Position numbers and translations under genes: made by a program | DNA from: Cellvibrio fontiphilus | GTDB lineage: Bacteria > Pseudomonadota > Gammaproteobacteria > Pseudomonadales > Cellvibrionaceae | Strand: one strand, 5' to 3' | Length of the DNA: 64,000 nucleotides | Assembly (NCBI RefSeq): GCF_035317345.1 | Contig: NZ_JAYKTU010000003.1 | Shown here: piece after piece, positions 44,540-53,504 of the stretch | Position numbering within the stretch: the stretch's first letter is position 1 | Layout: every line of letters starts with the position of its first letter | Notes under the pieces: model-generated | Told to the model about the DNA's origin: nothing | Database searches by the model: none | Seen by the model: the letters and a program-made list of their open reading frames with translations, nothing else

Positions 44540-45502
44540 ATGCTGTCATTTCACCGGGCCGTCCAAGACGACTTCAGCGCCGTCAACCAACTCATTATCG
44601 ACAAGCTCCATTCCGATGTAGGTCTGGTGGAAAATATTGGCCACTATTTGGTGGAGGCTGGTGGCAAGCGTTTGCGGCCACTGTTGGTGCTGCTCACTGC
44701 CAATGCGCTGGGCTATAAAGGCAAGGATCATCTGGCGCTCGCAGCAATTATAGAGTTCATCCATACCGCCACTCTGTTGCATGATGATGTAGTGGATATG
44801 TCAAACCTGCGCCGTGGTCGCCCCACCGCTAACGCCCAATGGGGCAATGCCCCCAGTGTGCTGGTGGGCGACTTCCTCTATTCGCGCGCATTCCAAATGA
44901 TGGTGGCGATTGGCAACATGGATGTGATGGCCATTCTCAGCGATACCACCAACATCATCGCTGAGGGCGAAGTTCAACAATTGGTAAACGCCAAAGACCC
45001 GAATGTCACCGAAGCCAATTACTTCAACGTCATCGATAAAAAAACTGCCATCTTGTTTGCTGCCGCCTGCGAAGTTGCCGCTGCCCACTGCGGCGCGAGC
45101 AGTGCGCAGCGCCAAGCCTTGCAAGCATATGGCCGCCATCTTGGCGTCGCCTTCCAACTGGTGGATGACGCCCTCGACTATACCGGCGATGCCGCCACCC
45201 TGGGTAAAAATGTCGGTGATGATCTGGCCGAAGGTAAACCTACCCTGCCACTTATTTACGCTATGCGCACCGGCACCAGTGCGCAAGCCGAGCTGATCGC
45301 CACCGCCATTCGCAATGGCGATGCCAGCCAACTGCCCGCCATCCTGGAAATTGTGCAAACCACTGGCGGCATGACCTATACCCTGAACACCGCCAAAGCG
45401 CAGGTGCAATCCGCGCTCAGCCAATTGCAGCAACTGCCCGACAACCACTACACCCGGGCGATGCGCGAACTGGCAGAATTCTCGCTGGCGCGCAGCTTTT
45501 AA
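44540..45502 (+). CDS. ispB: Octaprenyl (polyprenyl) diphosphate synthase
   Basis: 320 residues, the expected length. It extends farnesyl diphosphate with isopentenyl units to make the ubiquinone side chain. The first aspartate-rich motif is DDVVD (82-86, HDDVVDMSNLRRG), the second QLVDDALDY (about 206-214), both needed for Mg-diphosphate binding. GGKRLRP near residue 41 is the conserved basic motif. The gene is alone here; rplU-rpmA, its usual divergent neighbours, are not in view. Confidence 0.95.
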   Translation: MLSFHRAVQDDFSAVNQLIIDKLHSDVGLVENIGHYLVEAGGKRLRPLLVLLTANALGYKGKDHLALAAIIEFIHTATLLHDDVVDMSNLRRGRPTANAQWGNAPSVLVGDFLYSRAFQMMVAIGNMDVMAILSDTTNIIAEGEVQQLVNAKDPNVTEANYFNVIDKKTAILFAAACEVAAAHCGASSAQRQALQAYGRHLGVAFQLVDDALDYTGDAATLGKNVGDDLAEGKPTLPLIYAMRTGTSAQAELIATAIRNGDASQLPAILEIVQTTGGMTYTLNTAKAQVQSALSQLQQLPDNHYTRAMRELAEFSLARSF

Positions 45503-45556
45503 GCCACGCTGCCCGCCAGTGAAGACCGCAAGGAAAACCTCAGCCCATGAGCCTTG

Positions 45557-45585
45557 GCTACACTGATTGGAGCAATCCGTGTAGC
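45557..45585. promoter_or_regulatory. Long inverted repeat between ispB and fabA
   Basis: GCTACAC T GATTG GAG CAATC C GTGTAGC: a 12-bp stem with one mismatched pair and a 3-nt loop. There is no T-run, so it is not a standard terminator. It lies 87 bp upstream of the fabA ATG and may be an operator or mRNA hairpin. It does not match the FabR or FadR consensus as I know them. Confidence 0.5.
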
Positions 45586-45671
45586 TGGACAACTCAGCCA
45601 CAGCGGTTAGAATGGCGCACTTTTGCGCGACGGCCGTCTTGTGGCCATCACTAACTACCAGAGTATTTTCA

Positions 45672-46196
45672 ATGACCACCTTTGAACCACAAAGCTCTTA
45701 CAGCCGTGAAGACCTGCTGAAATGCGGTGATGGCCTGCTATTCGGCCCCGGCAATGCCCAATTACCCAAACCCAATATGTTGATGCTGGACCGTATTGTT
45801 CACATCAGCCAAACCGGTGGTGAATTTGGCAAGGGCGAAATTGTGGCTGAGCTGGATATCTCCCCGGATCTATGGTTTTTTGATTGTCATTTTCCTGGCG
45901 ACCCGGTAATGCCTGGCTGTCTGGGCCTGGATGCCATGTGGCAATTGGTCGGCTTTTTCCTGGGCTGGAAAGGCAACCCTGGTCGCGGTCGCGCACTGGG
46001 CTGCGGCGAACTGAAATTTACCGGCCAAATATTGCCGAGCGCAAAAAAAATCACCTACCACATTAATCTCAAGCGCGTCATCGAGCGAAAACTGATTATG
46101 GGCATAGCGGATGGCCGTGTTTCCTGCGATGGCAAGGATATTTATTTTGCCAGTGACCTGCGCGTCGGCCTGTTCCAAAACACCGACAGTTTCTAA
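45672..46196 (+). CDS. fabA: 3-hydroxydecanoyl-ACP dehydratase/isomerase
   Basis: 174 residues from the ATG at 45672; the upstream extension in frame is not part of the family. FabA dehydrates 3-hydroxyacyl-ACP and isomerises trans-2- to cis-3-decenoyl-ACP, the entry to unsaturated fatty acids. The catalytic residues are H73 (FFDCHFPGDPVMPG) and D87 (LGLDAMWQ), at the E. coli H70 and D84 positions. FabB follows after 167 bp, the usual fabA-fabB order. Confidence 0.96.
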   Translation: MTTFEPQSSYSREDLLKCGDGLLFGPGNAQLPKPNMLMLDRIVHISQTGGEFGKGEIVAELDISPDLWFFDCHFPGDPVMPGCLGLDAMWQLVGFFLGWKGNPGRGRALGCGELKFTGQILPSAKKITYHINLKRVIERKLIMGIADGRVSCDGKDIYFASDLRVGLFQNTDSF

Positions 46197-46363
46197 AGCT
46201 CGCCGGTCGCGTCAAACTTCACCATAATTACAAGTCATAACTCAAACAAAGCCCCGGAGTGGGCAGCAGGCCTTATGTGGCATACTGACACTCCGTTTAA
46301 CTCGCCAGACGCTGTGAAAACCTACGGCTCAGGCGCTGTCGCTAAATACAAAAGAGGTAGCCT

Positions 46364-47575
46364 ATGAAACGCGTTGTTGTTACCGGTATGGGAATTGTGT
46401 CCTGCCTGGGCAATGATAAAAATGCCGTCCTGGATGCATTACGCGCTGGCCGTTCCGGAATCAAATTTCAGGAAGCTTACAAGGAGATGGGGTTCCGCAG
46501 CCATGTTGCCGGCTCTATCGATATCAACCTCGCTGAGCTGATTGATCGCAAGATCCTGCGCTTTATGGGTGATGCCGCAGCTTATGCCTATCTTTCCATG
46601 GAGCAGGCCATTGCCGACTCCGGCCTGACCGAAGCCCAGGTCTCTAACGAACGCACCGGCATTATTATGGGCTCAGGTGGCGCTTCCTCCAAAAACCTGG
46701 TGGAAGCAGCGGATATTTTGCGTGAAAAAGGCCTGAAGCGTGTTGGCCCTTATCGTGTTACCCAGACCATGGGCAGCACCACCTCCGCCTGTTTAGCCAC
46801 CCCCTTTAAAATCAAAGGCGTCAACTATTCCATCTCCTCAGCCTGTGCCACCAGCGCCCACTGCGTAGGTAACGCCGTTGAACTGATCCAGTTGGGCAAA
46901 CAGGACGTGGTTTTTGCTGGCGGCGGCGAAGAAGAACACTGGTCACTGACCGCGCTGTTTGACGCCATGGGCGCACTCTCAACCAAGTACAATGAAACCC
47001 CGGCCCAGGCTTCACGCGCCTATGATGCAGAACGCGATGGCTTTGTTATTGCTGGCGGGGGCGGCTGCTTGGTATTGGAAGAATACGAACACGCCAAGGC
47101 GCGCGGCGCCAAGATCTACGCCGAAGTAGTTGGCTATGGTGCCACTTCGGATGGTTACGACATGGTAGCCCCTTCCGGAGAAGGCGCTGTTCGTTGTATG
47201 AAACAAGCATTGGCCAGTGTTGATGGCGCTATCGACTACATCAACTCGCATGGTACCTCCACCCCTGTGGGCGATCTGGCGGAGTTGCGCGCAATCAAGG
47301 AAACCTTCGGCGATAAAATCCCCGCGATCAGCTCCACCAAGTCGTTGACTGGTCATAGCCTGGGGGCGACCGGTGTACAGGAAGCCATCTACAGTTTGTT
47401 GATGATGGAAAATGACTTTATCTGTGCCTCTGCCAATATTACCCAGCTAGACCCTGAAGCTCAGGGTATGCCGATTGTGCTGGCGCGCCAGGACGGGATT
47501 AAGCTCAACCGCGTGATGTCAAACAGCTTTGGCTTTGGCGGAACCAACGCCACTCTGGTATTCCAGCGCGTTTAA
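46364..47575 (+). CDS. fabB: Beta-ketoacyl-ACP synthase I
   Basis: 403 residues. The condensing-enzyme triad is C161 (SSACATSAH), the histidine in NSHGTSTPVGD and the histidine in LTGHSLGATG. The N-terminal MKRVVVTGMGIVSCLGNDK and the KAS I-type sequence GGEEEHW distinguish it from FabF. It elongates cis-3-decenoyl-ACP from FabA, so both genes set membrane unsaturation. A ribosome-binding site AAGAGGTAG precedes the ATG. Confidence 0.97.
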   Translation: MKRVVVTGMGIVSCLGNDKNAVLDALRAGRSGIKFQEAYKEMGFRSHVAGSIDINLAELIDRKILRFMGDAAAYAYLSMEQAIADSGLTEAQVSNERTGIIMGSGGASSKNLVEAADILREKGLKRVGPYRVTQTMGSTTSACLATPFKIKGVNYSISSACATSAHCVGNAVELIQLGKQDVVFAGGGEEEHWSLTALFDAMGALSTKYNETPAQASRAYDAERDGFVIAGGGGCLVLEEYEHAKARGAKIYAEVVGYGATSDGYDMVAPSGEGAVRCMKQALASVDGAIDYINSHGTSTPVGDLAELRAIKETFGDKIPAISSTKSLTGHSLGATGVQEAIYSLLMMENDFICASANITQLDPEAQGMPIVLARQDGIKLNRVMSNSFGFGGTNATLVFQRV

Positions 47576-47595
47576 GTCCGCCACTTCCCCCCTGT

Positions 47596-47636
47596 AAAAA
47601 AAACGCGAGTCGCCGCAAGGTTGCTCGCGTTTTTTT
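47596..47636 (+). terminator. Rho-independent terminator of fabB
   Basis: A 9-bp stem (AAACGCGAG/CTCGCGTTT) with a 14-nt loop and a T7 run, 20 bp after the fabB stop. Confidence 0.87.
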
Positions 47637-47709
47637 CGCCTAAAACCTCATGGTATGAGGCTTGCACCTCCCTGCGTAATCACGTTTTATCAACACAGGG
47701 ATCGCTGCG

Positions 47710-48801
47710 ATGAACCTATTTATCCAGGCTGCACGTCAACAACCGGGGTTCTCCCTTCCTCTTCACGCCCTGCGCGGTTTGGCAGCCGTCATTGTGCTGC
47801 TCTTTCACCTGCAAGGACGATTGAGCGAAGCCTTTCCCGGTATTAGTTACTTTCCGGTGTTTAATGGCAGCGCCGCCGTTATTTTCTTTTTTGTATTAAG
47901 TGGCTTGGTGGTGGGGGCATCGCTGGCTAAAAATGGCCTTACACAAGGCTCGCTCTCGCTGTATTTCCATCGCCGCGTGTTCCGCATAATGCCGCTGATG
48001 GTCTGCACTGTGACTATTGGTGGGCTGTACCTGCTCTTCATCGACCCCTACCAATACTACTCACTCAACCCCAAAGAATATGGCGATTTCAGCCTGCTGA
48101 AATTTCTCGCCGGTTACATCGGTTACTCGCTCAAAGCCAATCCTCCCATATGGTCGATTTATGTGGAGCTGATTGCATCACTACTTATCCCCTTGATGCT
48201 CCTTTTTGGCAACAGAGCCAGTCATATTGCACTGGCTCTGGGCGCCTGCATCCTGCTGTCATTGCTTCCCCTGAATTTCAAACACCATTGGAATTTTTAC
48301 ATTTTCAGCTTCTACGCAGGCCTGAGCGTGCTGCTATGGGGGCGCCGGCTGGCGAACACCATGCGCTCATTGGCCGCGCCATTATTTTGGTGTGCCATTG
48401 CTGTATTAGTGGCGGGGTTCTACCTTGCTCGCCCTATGACTGGTGCAGGTTATGGTGACCTGTGGATCGTCTACTGGGAAACCCTGTGTATTACACCGGT
48501 GGTGGGAATTATCTATTACTCACCCGAGCGTTTTTGCTGGCTTGAGGGGCGGGTGTTCCGCTTTTTGGGAGATGTATCCTACAGCCTGTACCTCACCCAT
48601 TCGATACTGCTGGTCGTTTTGCTGAATCTGGTTACCAGCGTGATGGGGACAAGCGCGATTGCCGCGCTGACTTACGTTATTGCCGCCATTATCAGCAGCC
48701 TGGCGATTGCCCAACTATCCTACCGAATGATAGAGATGGAAGGGGTTCGACTGGGCGAACGGTTGCGACGCCCATCCAAACCAGCGATAGATTTACTCTA
48801 G
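47710..48801 (+). CDS. Acyltransferase family 3 membrane protein
   Basis: 363 residues with about ten transmembrane helices. The start PLHALRGLAAVIVLLFHL contains the R-G-(L/I)-A and the histidine of the acyltransferase-3 family, and FFVLSGLVVG the second conserved motif. A later S-YSLYLTHS motif near the C-terminus (DVSYSLYLTHSILL) completes the signature. Such proteins transfer acetyl or other acyl groups to surface polysaccharide, lipid or peptidoglycan at the inner membrane. It has no SGNH domain. The target is unknown. Confidence 0.93.
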   Translation: MNLFIQAARQQPGFSLPLHALRGLAAVIVLLFHLQGRLSEAFPGISYFPVFNGSAAVIFFFVLSGLVVGASLAKNGLTQGSLSLYFHRRVFRIMPLMVCTVTIGGLYLLFIDPYQYYSLNPKEYGDFSLLKFLAGYIGYSLKANPPIWSIYVELIASLLIPLMLLFGNRASHIALALGACILLSLLPLNFKHHWNFYIFSFYAGLSVLLWGRRLANTMRSLAAPLFWCAIAVLVAGFYLARPMTGAGYGDLWIVYWETLCITPVVGIIYYSPERFCWLEGRVFRFLGDVSYSLYLTHSILLVVLLNLVTSVMGTSAIAALTYVIAAIISSLAIAQLSYRMIEMEGVRLGERLRRPSKPAIDLL

Positions 48802-48818
48802 CGCTGCAATACTACGAT

Positions 48819-49706
48819 CTACTGGCGCAGCTGTTTTGTCTGCTCGCGGTTGTGCAACCACTGCTTCACCAGCGGCAGTAAACTCGGTCGCCAGGATCGC
48901 GCTTGAATACCAAAGTTATCACGTGCGTGGCGGCAACCTAAAATGGCACTGGGTGGCTCACCTTCCGGCTCAGTATCCACCAGCGTAACGCTGGGCTCAG
49001 CGGTTAACAGCTGCTGCTGGATCAGTAACTGCAACACCTGATCGGCAAACTCATCTTCCGAGCATGCATCGCCACTGCAATAGTGCATCACCCCCCAATT
49101 CTCCGCGCCACAGCTGATTTGCTTGGCCATAGCCACCGCCACCCGCGCGACGTCTGACTGGGCCGTTGGCGAACCGCGCAGACGGCGATTCACATTCACC
49201 GATGCACCAGCAAGAAAAGCACTGAGCAATCGCGTCAGGTGATTATCGCCATATGCACCAATCACCCAACTCAGTCGCAACACAATAAAACGTTGCAAGC
49301 CTGAGGCAATAAGCTGCTCAGCCTCAACAAAGGCAGCACCAGTTTCGGTGTTGGGAGCAGGCAGGTCTTTTTCGCTGTGAGTGCCTTTTGCATCTGCGCC
49401 AAAAACGGTGTAACTGGAAAGGTGGATAAGCGGTAGCTCAAACTGCTTGCAGGCAAGCGCCAGACAGCGCGCCGGATTGACCAACTGCCACTGCCCGCCT
49501 GGATAATAAGCTTCTTCCCAGCCCCGACAATTAATCACTAAATCCGGTTGTTCGCGCTCAAAATAGCCAATCACCGCCGCCTCGCTGGACCAATCCAAAT
49601 CACTGCCAGAGGGTGCCAGCAACTTGAAGGGCTCGCGCTCCAATTCGTGCTCCAGCGCTTTTCCCAAAGGGGAATTTACATCCGTTAACAACAAGGTGAA
49701 TGACAT
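48819..49706 (-). CDS. RmlD-like NAD(P)-dependent protein with degenerate motifs
   Basis: 295 residues from the ATG at 49706; the longer frame has no ribosome-binding site. The fold follows dTDP-4-dehydrorhamnose reductase (RmlD): FTLLLTDVNSPLGKAL, YFEREQPDLVINCRGW, LIHLSSYTVFG, then FIVLRLSWVIGAYGDN. However, the glycine motif (T-G-A-N-G-Q-L-G in RmlD) is DVNSPLG, and the YxxxK catalytic pair is absent (AAFVEAEQL). It may be a non-catalytic or altered member. It converges with the acyltransferase and is divergent from the FAD oxidoreductase. Confidence 0.8.
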   Translation of the reverse strand: MSFTLLLTDVNSPLGKALEHELEREPFKLLAPSGSDLDWSSEAAVIGYFEREQPDLVINCRGWEEAYYPGGQWQLVNPARCLALACKQFELPLIHLSSYTVFGADAKGTHSEKDLPAPNTETGAAFVEAEQLIASGLQRFIVLRLSWVIGAYGDNHLTRLLSAFLAGASVNVNRRLRGSPTAQSDVARVAVAMAKQISCGAENWGVMHYCSGDACSEDEFADQVLQLLIQQQLLTAEPSVTLVDTEPEGEPPSAILGCRHARDNFGIQARSWRPSLLPLVKQWLHNREQTKQLRQ

Positions 49707-49836
49707 CTTGATCCGCATACCCGTAAAATTTTTATGCATATTAGCAGTACCCATGCCTCACCCGGCAAGGGTAATTCAACGTTGAAACACTTATACTGCG
49801 CAGCCTCACCAGCCAGCTACCGGAAATTCCCTGTCC

Positions 49837-51108
49837 ATGAGCAATGCCCCCCGCAAGATTCATCTGGACGTCGCCATTATTGGCGGTGGTGTGGCGGGCT
49901 TATGGCTGGCAAATCGTTTGAAAAGCAGCGGTTTTAGCTTGGCCTTATTTGAATCCAAAGCCTTGGGTAGCGACCAGACGATAGCCTCACAAGGCATGAT
50001 TCACGGCGGCATGAAGTACACCCTTGCAGGTTCGCTCACTGGTGCTTCAGAAGCCATTGCCGATATGCCCCGTCACTGGCGCGCCTGCCTTTGTGGTGAA
50101 GGCGATGTAGATTTGCGCCACACCCGGATACTCAGTGACCACTTTTTCATGTGGTCAGGCGATGATCTGGGCAGCAAGGTCACCAGTTTTTTTGCCAGCA
50201 AAATCACTCGCGGGCGGGTCGATAGTGTTGCTTTTGATCGTCGCCCGCCCCTGCTGCGCCACAAAGACTTCAGTGGCAGCCTCTATCGCCTCGAAGATCT
50301 GGTCATTGATACACCGAGCCTCATCGCCAACCTGACCAACAATATTGACGGCAACTGCTACCTGATCGACTGGAAATATGCGCAATTCAGGCGCGATAAC
50401 AATAAGTTATACCTCAATATCACCTGCGACCAAGGCGATATCCATATCCACGCCCAAAGTTTTGTACTAACCGCCGGCAAGGGCAATGCAGACATACTGA
50501 CCTCGCTGGAGCTGGATCAACCCGCCATGCAGCTCAGGCCGCTGCAACAAGTGATGCTCAAACATCACCACCCGTTTGACTTTTACGGCCACTGCCTGGG
50601 CCGCGAGACCACTCCCCGCCTGACTATTTCCAGCCATCGATTGCCAGATGGCGGCCATGTCTGGTACCTGGGGGGTAGCCTCGCAGAAAAAGGCGCAGGA
50701 ATAGAGCCTGACGCTCTGATTGAACAGGCAAAACACGAACTGCAATCACTCATACCCTGGATGAACCTGACTGGCGCTGAGTGGGCCTGCCTCCCCATAG
50801 AACGCGCCGAACCGCAACAACCGGGTTTGGTGCGCCCCGACAACGCCTTTGTTGCACCGGCGCCCGGGGTAGACAATCTAGTGGTTGGTTGGCCCACCAA
50901 GCTCACTCTTGCACCCAATCTGGCCAACCGGGTGCTTGAATTGTTTAACCGCAAGCAGATTACTCCAACCTTCTCGCCGACAACTGAGTTAACCCGGCTG
51001 TTGAGACCCGCACCATTGGCCAAAACACCCTGGGAACTGGCTTTTCCACCCAGCATCAGCGCAGAAGACTCACTCGCCCTGCGCTTTCACGAGCCCGACG
51101 CGGAGTAA
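49837..51108 (+). CDS. FAD-dependent oxidoreductase, GlpD/LhgO-like fold
   Basis: 423 residues. The N-terminal dinucleotide fold is VAIIGGGVAGLWLANRL (GGGVAG at 16-21), followed by the acidic ribose ligand in LALFESKALGSDQT and a SQGMIHGGMKYTL segment like the HGG motif of GlpD- and L2HGDH-type dehydrogenases. The C-terminal half contains KLTLAPNLANRVLELF. The substrate cannot be named. An aldo/keto reductase gene follows after 46 bp and then hisI, so this is the first gene of a long plus-strand run. Confidence 0.85.
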   Translation: MSNAPRKIHLDVAIIGGGVAGLWLANRLKSSGFSLALFESKALGSDQTIASQGMIHGGMKYTLAGSLTGASEAIADMPRHWRACLCGEGDVDLRHTRILSDHFFMWSGDDLGSKVTSFFASKITRGRVDSVAFDRRPPLLRHKDFSGSLYRLEDLVIDTPSLIANLTNNIDGNCYLIDWKYAQFRRDNNKLYLNITCDQGDIHIHAQSFVLTAGKGNADILTSLELDQPAMQLRPLQQVMLKHHHPFDFYGHCLGRETTPRLTISSHRLPDGGHVWYLGGSLAEKGAGIEPDALIEQAKHELQSLIPWMNLTGAEWACLPIERAEPQQPGLVRPDNAFVAPAPGVDNLVVGWPTKLTLAPNLANRVLELFNRKQITPTFSPTTELTRLLRPAPLAKTPWELAFPPSISAEDSLALRFHEPDAE

Positions 51109-51154
51109 AACAAAAAATGATGCAAGTACCCACATTATTCAAGGATTCATCCGG

Positions 51155-52018
51155 ATGATGCCACGCAAGCGCCTCGGCAGCACCGATATAGAGGTAAGCA
51201 CTCTAGGTTTGGGGACGGTTAAATTTGGTCGCAACCAGAACCTCAAGTACCCCGCCGGTTTTGAACTGCCCAGCGATGAACAAATAGCCCGACTGCTCGA
51301 CAGCGCACAAGCAATGGGGGTCAATCTGCTGGATACCGCACCGGCCTATGGTTACAGCGAGGAGCGGCTGGGCTATGCGCTGCGAAAAATGCGCAAAGAC
51401 TGGGTGATTTCAACCAAAGTTGGCGAAGAGTTCATACCTGACAAATTTACCGGACAGGGCTTGTCTCATTTCGACTTCAGCGCCAAACACACCCGCTTCA
51501 GTGTGGAGCGATCACTGCGCCGCCTGCGCACCGATTATCTGGATTTGGTATTGATCCACTCCGATGGCGATGACCTGAACATTCTGCTGCAGACAGAGGT
51601 GGTGCACACCCTGCAACAACTCAAACGGGAGGGCTGGATCCGCGCCTTTGGCATCTCCAGCAAAACCCTGGAGGGTGGGCTTTTGGCCGCTGAAATCTGC
51701 GATGTAGTGATGGTGACTTACAACACCAGCCAATGGGATGAAGCCCCCGTGATCGCAAAATCTGCGCAATATCGCAAGGGCCTACTCTTGAAAAAGGTTC
51801 TCGCCAGTGGCCATATCTGCCATGATGCTGTCGCGCCGGAGATATCGGTCACGGATGCCACCCCAGCCACCGACCCCATCCAGCGCGCCCTGACGTTTGC
51901 CTACGCCCCCGAAGGGGTGAGCAGCGCCATTATTGGCACCTTGAATGAGCAGCATCTGCGCGATAATTTGCTCAAAGCAATAAAAGCGCAGAGTCCGGCA
52001 GTGAATATAAAAGAGTAA
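51155..52018 (+). CDS. Aldo/keto reductase
   Basis: 287 residues, a (beta/alpha)8 NADPH-dependent oxidoreductase. The catalytic tetrad is D60, Y65, K88 and H135 (LLDTAPAYGYSEERLG, ISTKVGE, LVLIHSD). The C-terminal NADPH-binding part ends with SSAIIGTLNEQHLRDNL, as in the family. Insertions after residue 25 (RNQNLKYPAGFELPS) are unlike E. coli YajO/Tas. Only 3 bp separate it from hisI, so they are co-transcribed. The substrate is unknown. Confidence 0.92.
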   Translation: MMPRKRLGSTDIEVSTLGLGTVKFGRNQNLKYPAGFELPSDEQIARLLDSAQAMGVNLLDTAPAYGYSEERLGYALRKMRKDWVISTKVGEEFIPDKFTGQGLSHFDFSAKHTRFSVERSLRRLRTDYLDLVLIHSDGDDLNILLQTEVVHTLQQLKREGWIRAFGISSKTLEGGLLAAEICDVVMVTYNTSQWDEAPVIAKSAQYRKGLLLKKVLASGHICHDAVAPEISVTDATPATDPIQRALTFAYAPEGVSSAIIGTLNEQHLRDNLLKAIKAQSPAVNIKE

Positions 52019-52021
52019 ACT

Positions 52022-52402
52022 ATGAGTAATTGGTTAGACGCTGTCAGTTGGAACAGTGACGGCTTGGTTCCCGCCATCGCACAGGACGCCAAAACCGGCC
52101 GCATTTTGATGATGGCATGGATGAATCGCGAGTCGCTGCAACTGTCTGCAGAGCGTGGCGAAGCAGTTTACTGGTCGCGTTCACGCAATAAACTTTGGCA
52201 CAAAGGCGAAACATCGGGTCATATACAGAAACTGCATGAAATCCGTCTGGACTGCGATGAGGATGTAATTGTCCTGCAAGTGGAACAACTCGGTGGAATT
52301 GCCTGCCATACCGGAAGAGAATCCTGTTTTTATCGGGTGTTAAAAGACGGTCAGTGGCACAGTGTCGATCCGGTACTCAAGGACCCCGCTGACATTTATT
52401 GA
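52022..52402 (+). CDS. hisI: Phosphoribosyl-AMP cyclohydrolase
   Basis: 126 residues, a stand-alone HisI. It opens the purine ring in histidine biosynthesis step 3. Zinc and magnesium ligands are visible in LHEIRLDCDEDVIVLQVEQLGGIACHTGRESCFY (DxDxD-like DCDED, C and CHTGRxSCF). It is followed by hisE after 43 bp; in enterobacteria the two are fused. The upstream aldo/keto reductase is transcribed into it. Confidence 0.96.
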   Translation: MSNWLDAVSWNSDGLVPAIAQDAKTGRILMMAWMNRESLQLSAERGEAVYWSRSRNKLWHKGETSGHIQKLHEIRLDCDEDVIVLQVEQLGGIACHTGRESCFYRVLKDGQWHSVDPVLKDPADIY

Positions 52403-52445
52403 TGAGCGCTTTATCTGGCTCGATTAAAAAATCGAAAGAGAATTT

Positions 52446-52781
52446 ATGAGTAACGATATTTTGCAACAACTCACGGCTATTCTCGAGGCGCGCAAAAACA
52501 GCGCCGACGCAGAATCGTCCTATGTTGCCAGCCTGCATCAAAAAGGCCTTAACAAAATTCTGGAAAAAGTTGGCGAAGAGTGCACCGAAACCATTCTCGC
52601 CGCCAAGGATGCACAAACCAGCGGCGATAACAGCGAACTCATTTATGAAACCGCTGACCTTTGGTTTCACAGCATGGTAATGCTCTCCCATCTGGGAGAG
52701 AGCGCCGATGCAGTATTAAACGAATTGGCGCGTCGCTTTAACGTCTCGGGTCACGACGAAAAAGCCGCGCGCAGCAACTAA
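52446..52781 (+). CDS. hisE: Phosphoribosyl-ATP pyrophosphatase
   Basis: 111 residues of the MazG-like all-alpha fold. It hydrolyses phosphoribosyl-ATP to phosphoribosyl-AMP, step 2 of histidine biosynthesis and the substrate of HisI. The signature KILEKVGEECTETILAAKD and the downstream ELIYETADLWFHSMVML carry the metal-binding Glu/Asp residues. TatA begins 25 bp downstream, the hisIE-tatABC order common in Gammaproteobacteria. Confidence 0.96.
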   Translation: MSNDILQQLTAILEARKNSADAESSYVASLHQKGLNKILEKVGEECTETILAAKDAQTSGDNSELIYETADLWFHSMVMLSHLGESADAVLNELARRFNVSGHDEKAARSN

Positions 52782-52806
52782 CAACTATTTCTTTCGGAGA
52801 AACATT

Positions 52807-53055
52807 ATGGGTATCAGCGGTATCAGTATTTGGCAACTGCTTATTGTATTGGCGATTGTTGTTATGTTGTTTGGCACAAAACGCCTGCGCAGCCTGGGTA
52901 GTGACTTGGGCAGCATGATCAAAGGCTTCAAGAACTCCATGAGCGAGGAGAACGCCAAAAAAGATGAGGAAGAGGCGCAGAAGAATCTGGAGCAAAAGCC
53001 AGCAGTGAACGCCGCCAGCACTGAAAAAACTGAACAAAACAACACCAAGGTTTAA
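52807..53055 (+). CDS. tatA: Sec-independent protein translocase subunit TatA
   Basis: 82 residues. One N-terminal membrane helix (ISIWQLLIVLAIVVMLFGTKRL) with the FG motif, then an amphipathic helix (RSLGSDLGSMIKGFKNSM) and a charged cytosolic tail. TatA oligomers form the conductive part of the twin-arginine system that exports folded proteins. TatB starts 2 bp after the stop. Ribosome-binding site CGGAGAAACATT. Confidence 0.96.
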   Translation: MGISGISIWQLLIVLAIVVMLFGTKRLRSLGSDLGSMIKGFKNSMSEENAKKDEEEAQKNLEQKPAVNAASTEKTEQNNTKV

Positions 53056-53057
53056 TT

Positions 53058-53504
53058 GTGTTCGATATAGGTTTTACCGAACTCCTGGTGTGTCTGGTAG
53101 TTGCGCTGGTGGTCATTGGCCCAGAGCAGCTACCGGGCACGGTACGCACTATCGGCCTCTGGATCGGCAGATTAAAGCGCAGCCTGCGTGAAACCCGCAG
53201 CGAAATTGAGCGGCAGATAGGTGCCGACGATATACGTCGCCAACTGCACAATGAAGAAATCCTGCAAAACATTGAGGCAACCCGCCGTCAGTTTCAGCAG
53301 TCTATTGATGAGTCTGCCAATGCTATTCAATCCAGCATACAAGAATCAGATCCGTTAGATGAGCAGGCACGACGCGATCGTATTGGCCAATACGGCCCCC
53401 CTGATGAGCTGCCCGATCACGCTCACACCGGGCCATCACCTCAACCAGCTACCCAGCCCCTGCAAACGGCCAATACGCCAGCAACAGACTCAAAGACGGT
53501 ATGA
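53058..53504 (+). CDS. tatB: Sec-independent protein translocase subunit TatB
   Basis: 148 residues from a GTG at 53058. TatB with TatC binds the twin-arginine signal. The N-terminal helix FDIGFTELLVCLVVALVVIGPEQLPGTVRTIGLW contains the conserved E8 and the GPEQLP motif. A long charged helix follows and a Pro/Thr-rich tail. The 3' end overlaps tatC by four bases (ATGA). Confidence 0.95.
   Translation: MFDIGFTELLVCLVVALVVIGPEQLPGTVRTIGLWIGRLKRSLRETRSEIERQIGADDIRRQLHNEEILQNIEATRRQFQQSIDESANAIQSSIQESDPLDEQARRDRIGQYGPPDELPDHAHTGPSPQPATQPLQTANTPATDSKTV

Noticed and set aside
45557..45585. Rho-independent terminator of ispB
   Set aside because: There is no T-run on either side of the stem.
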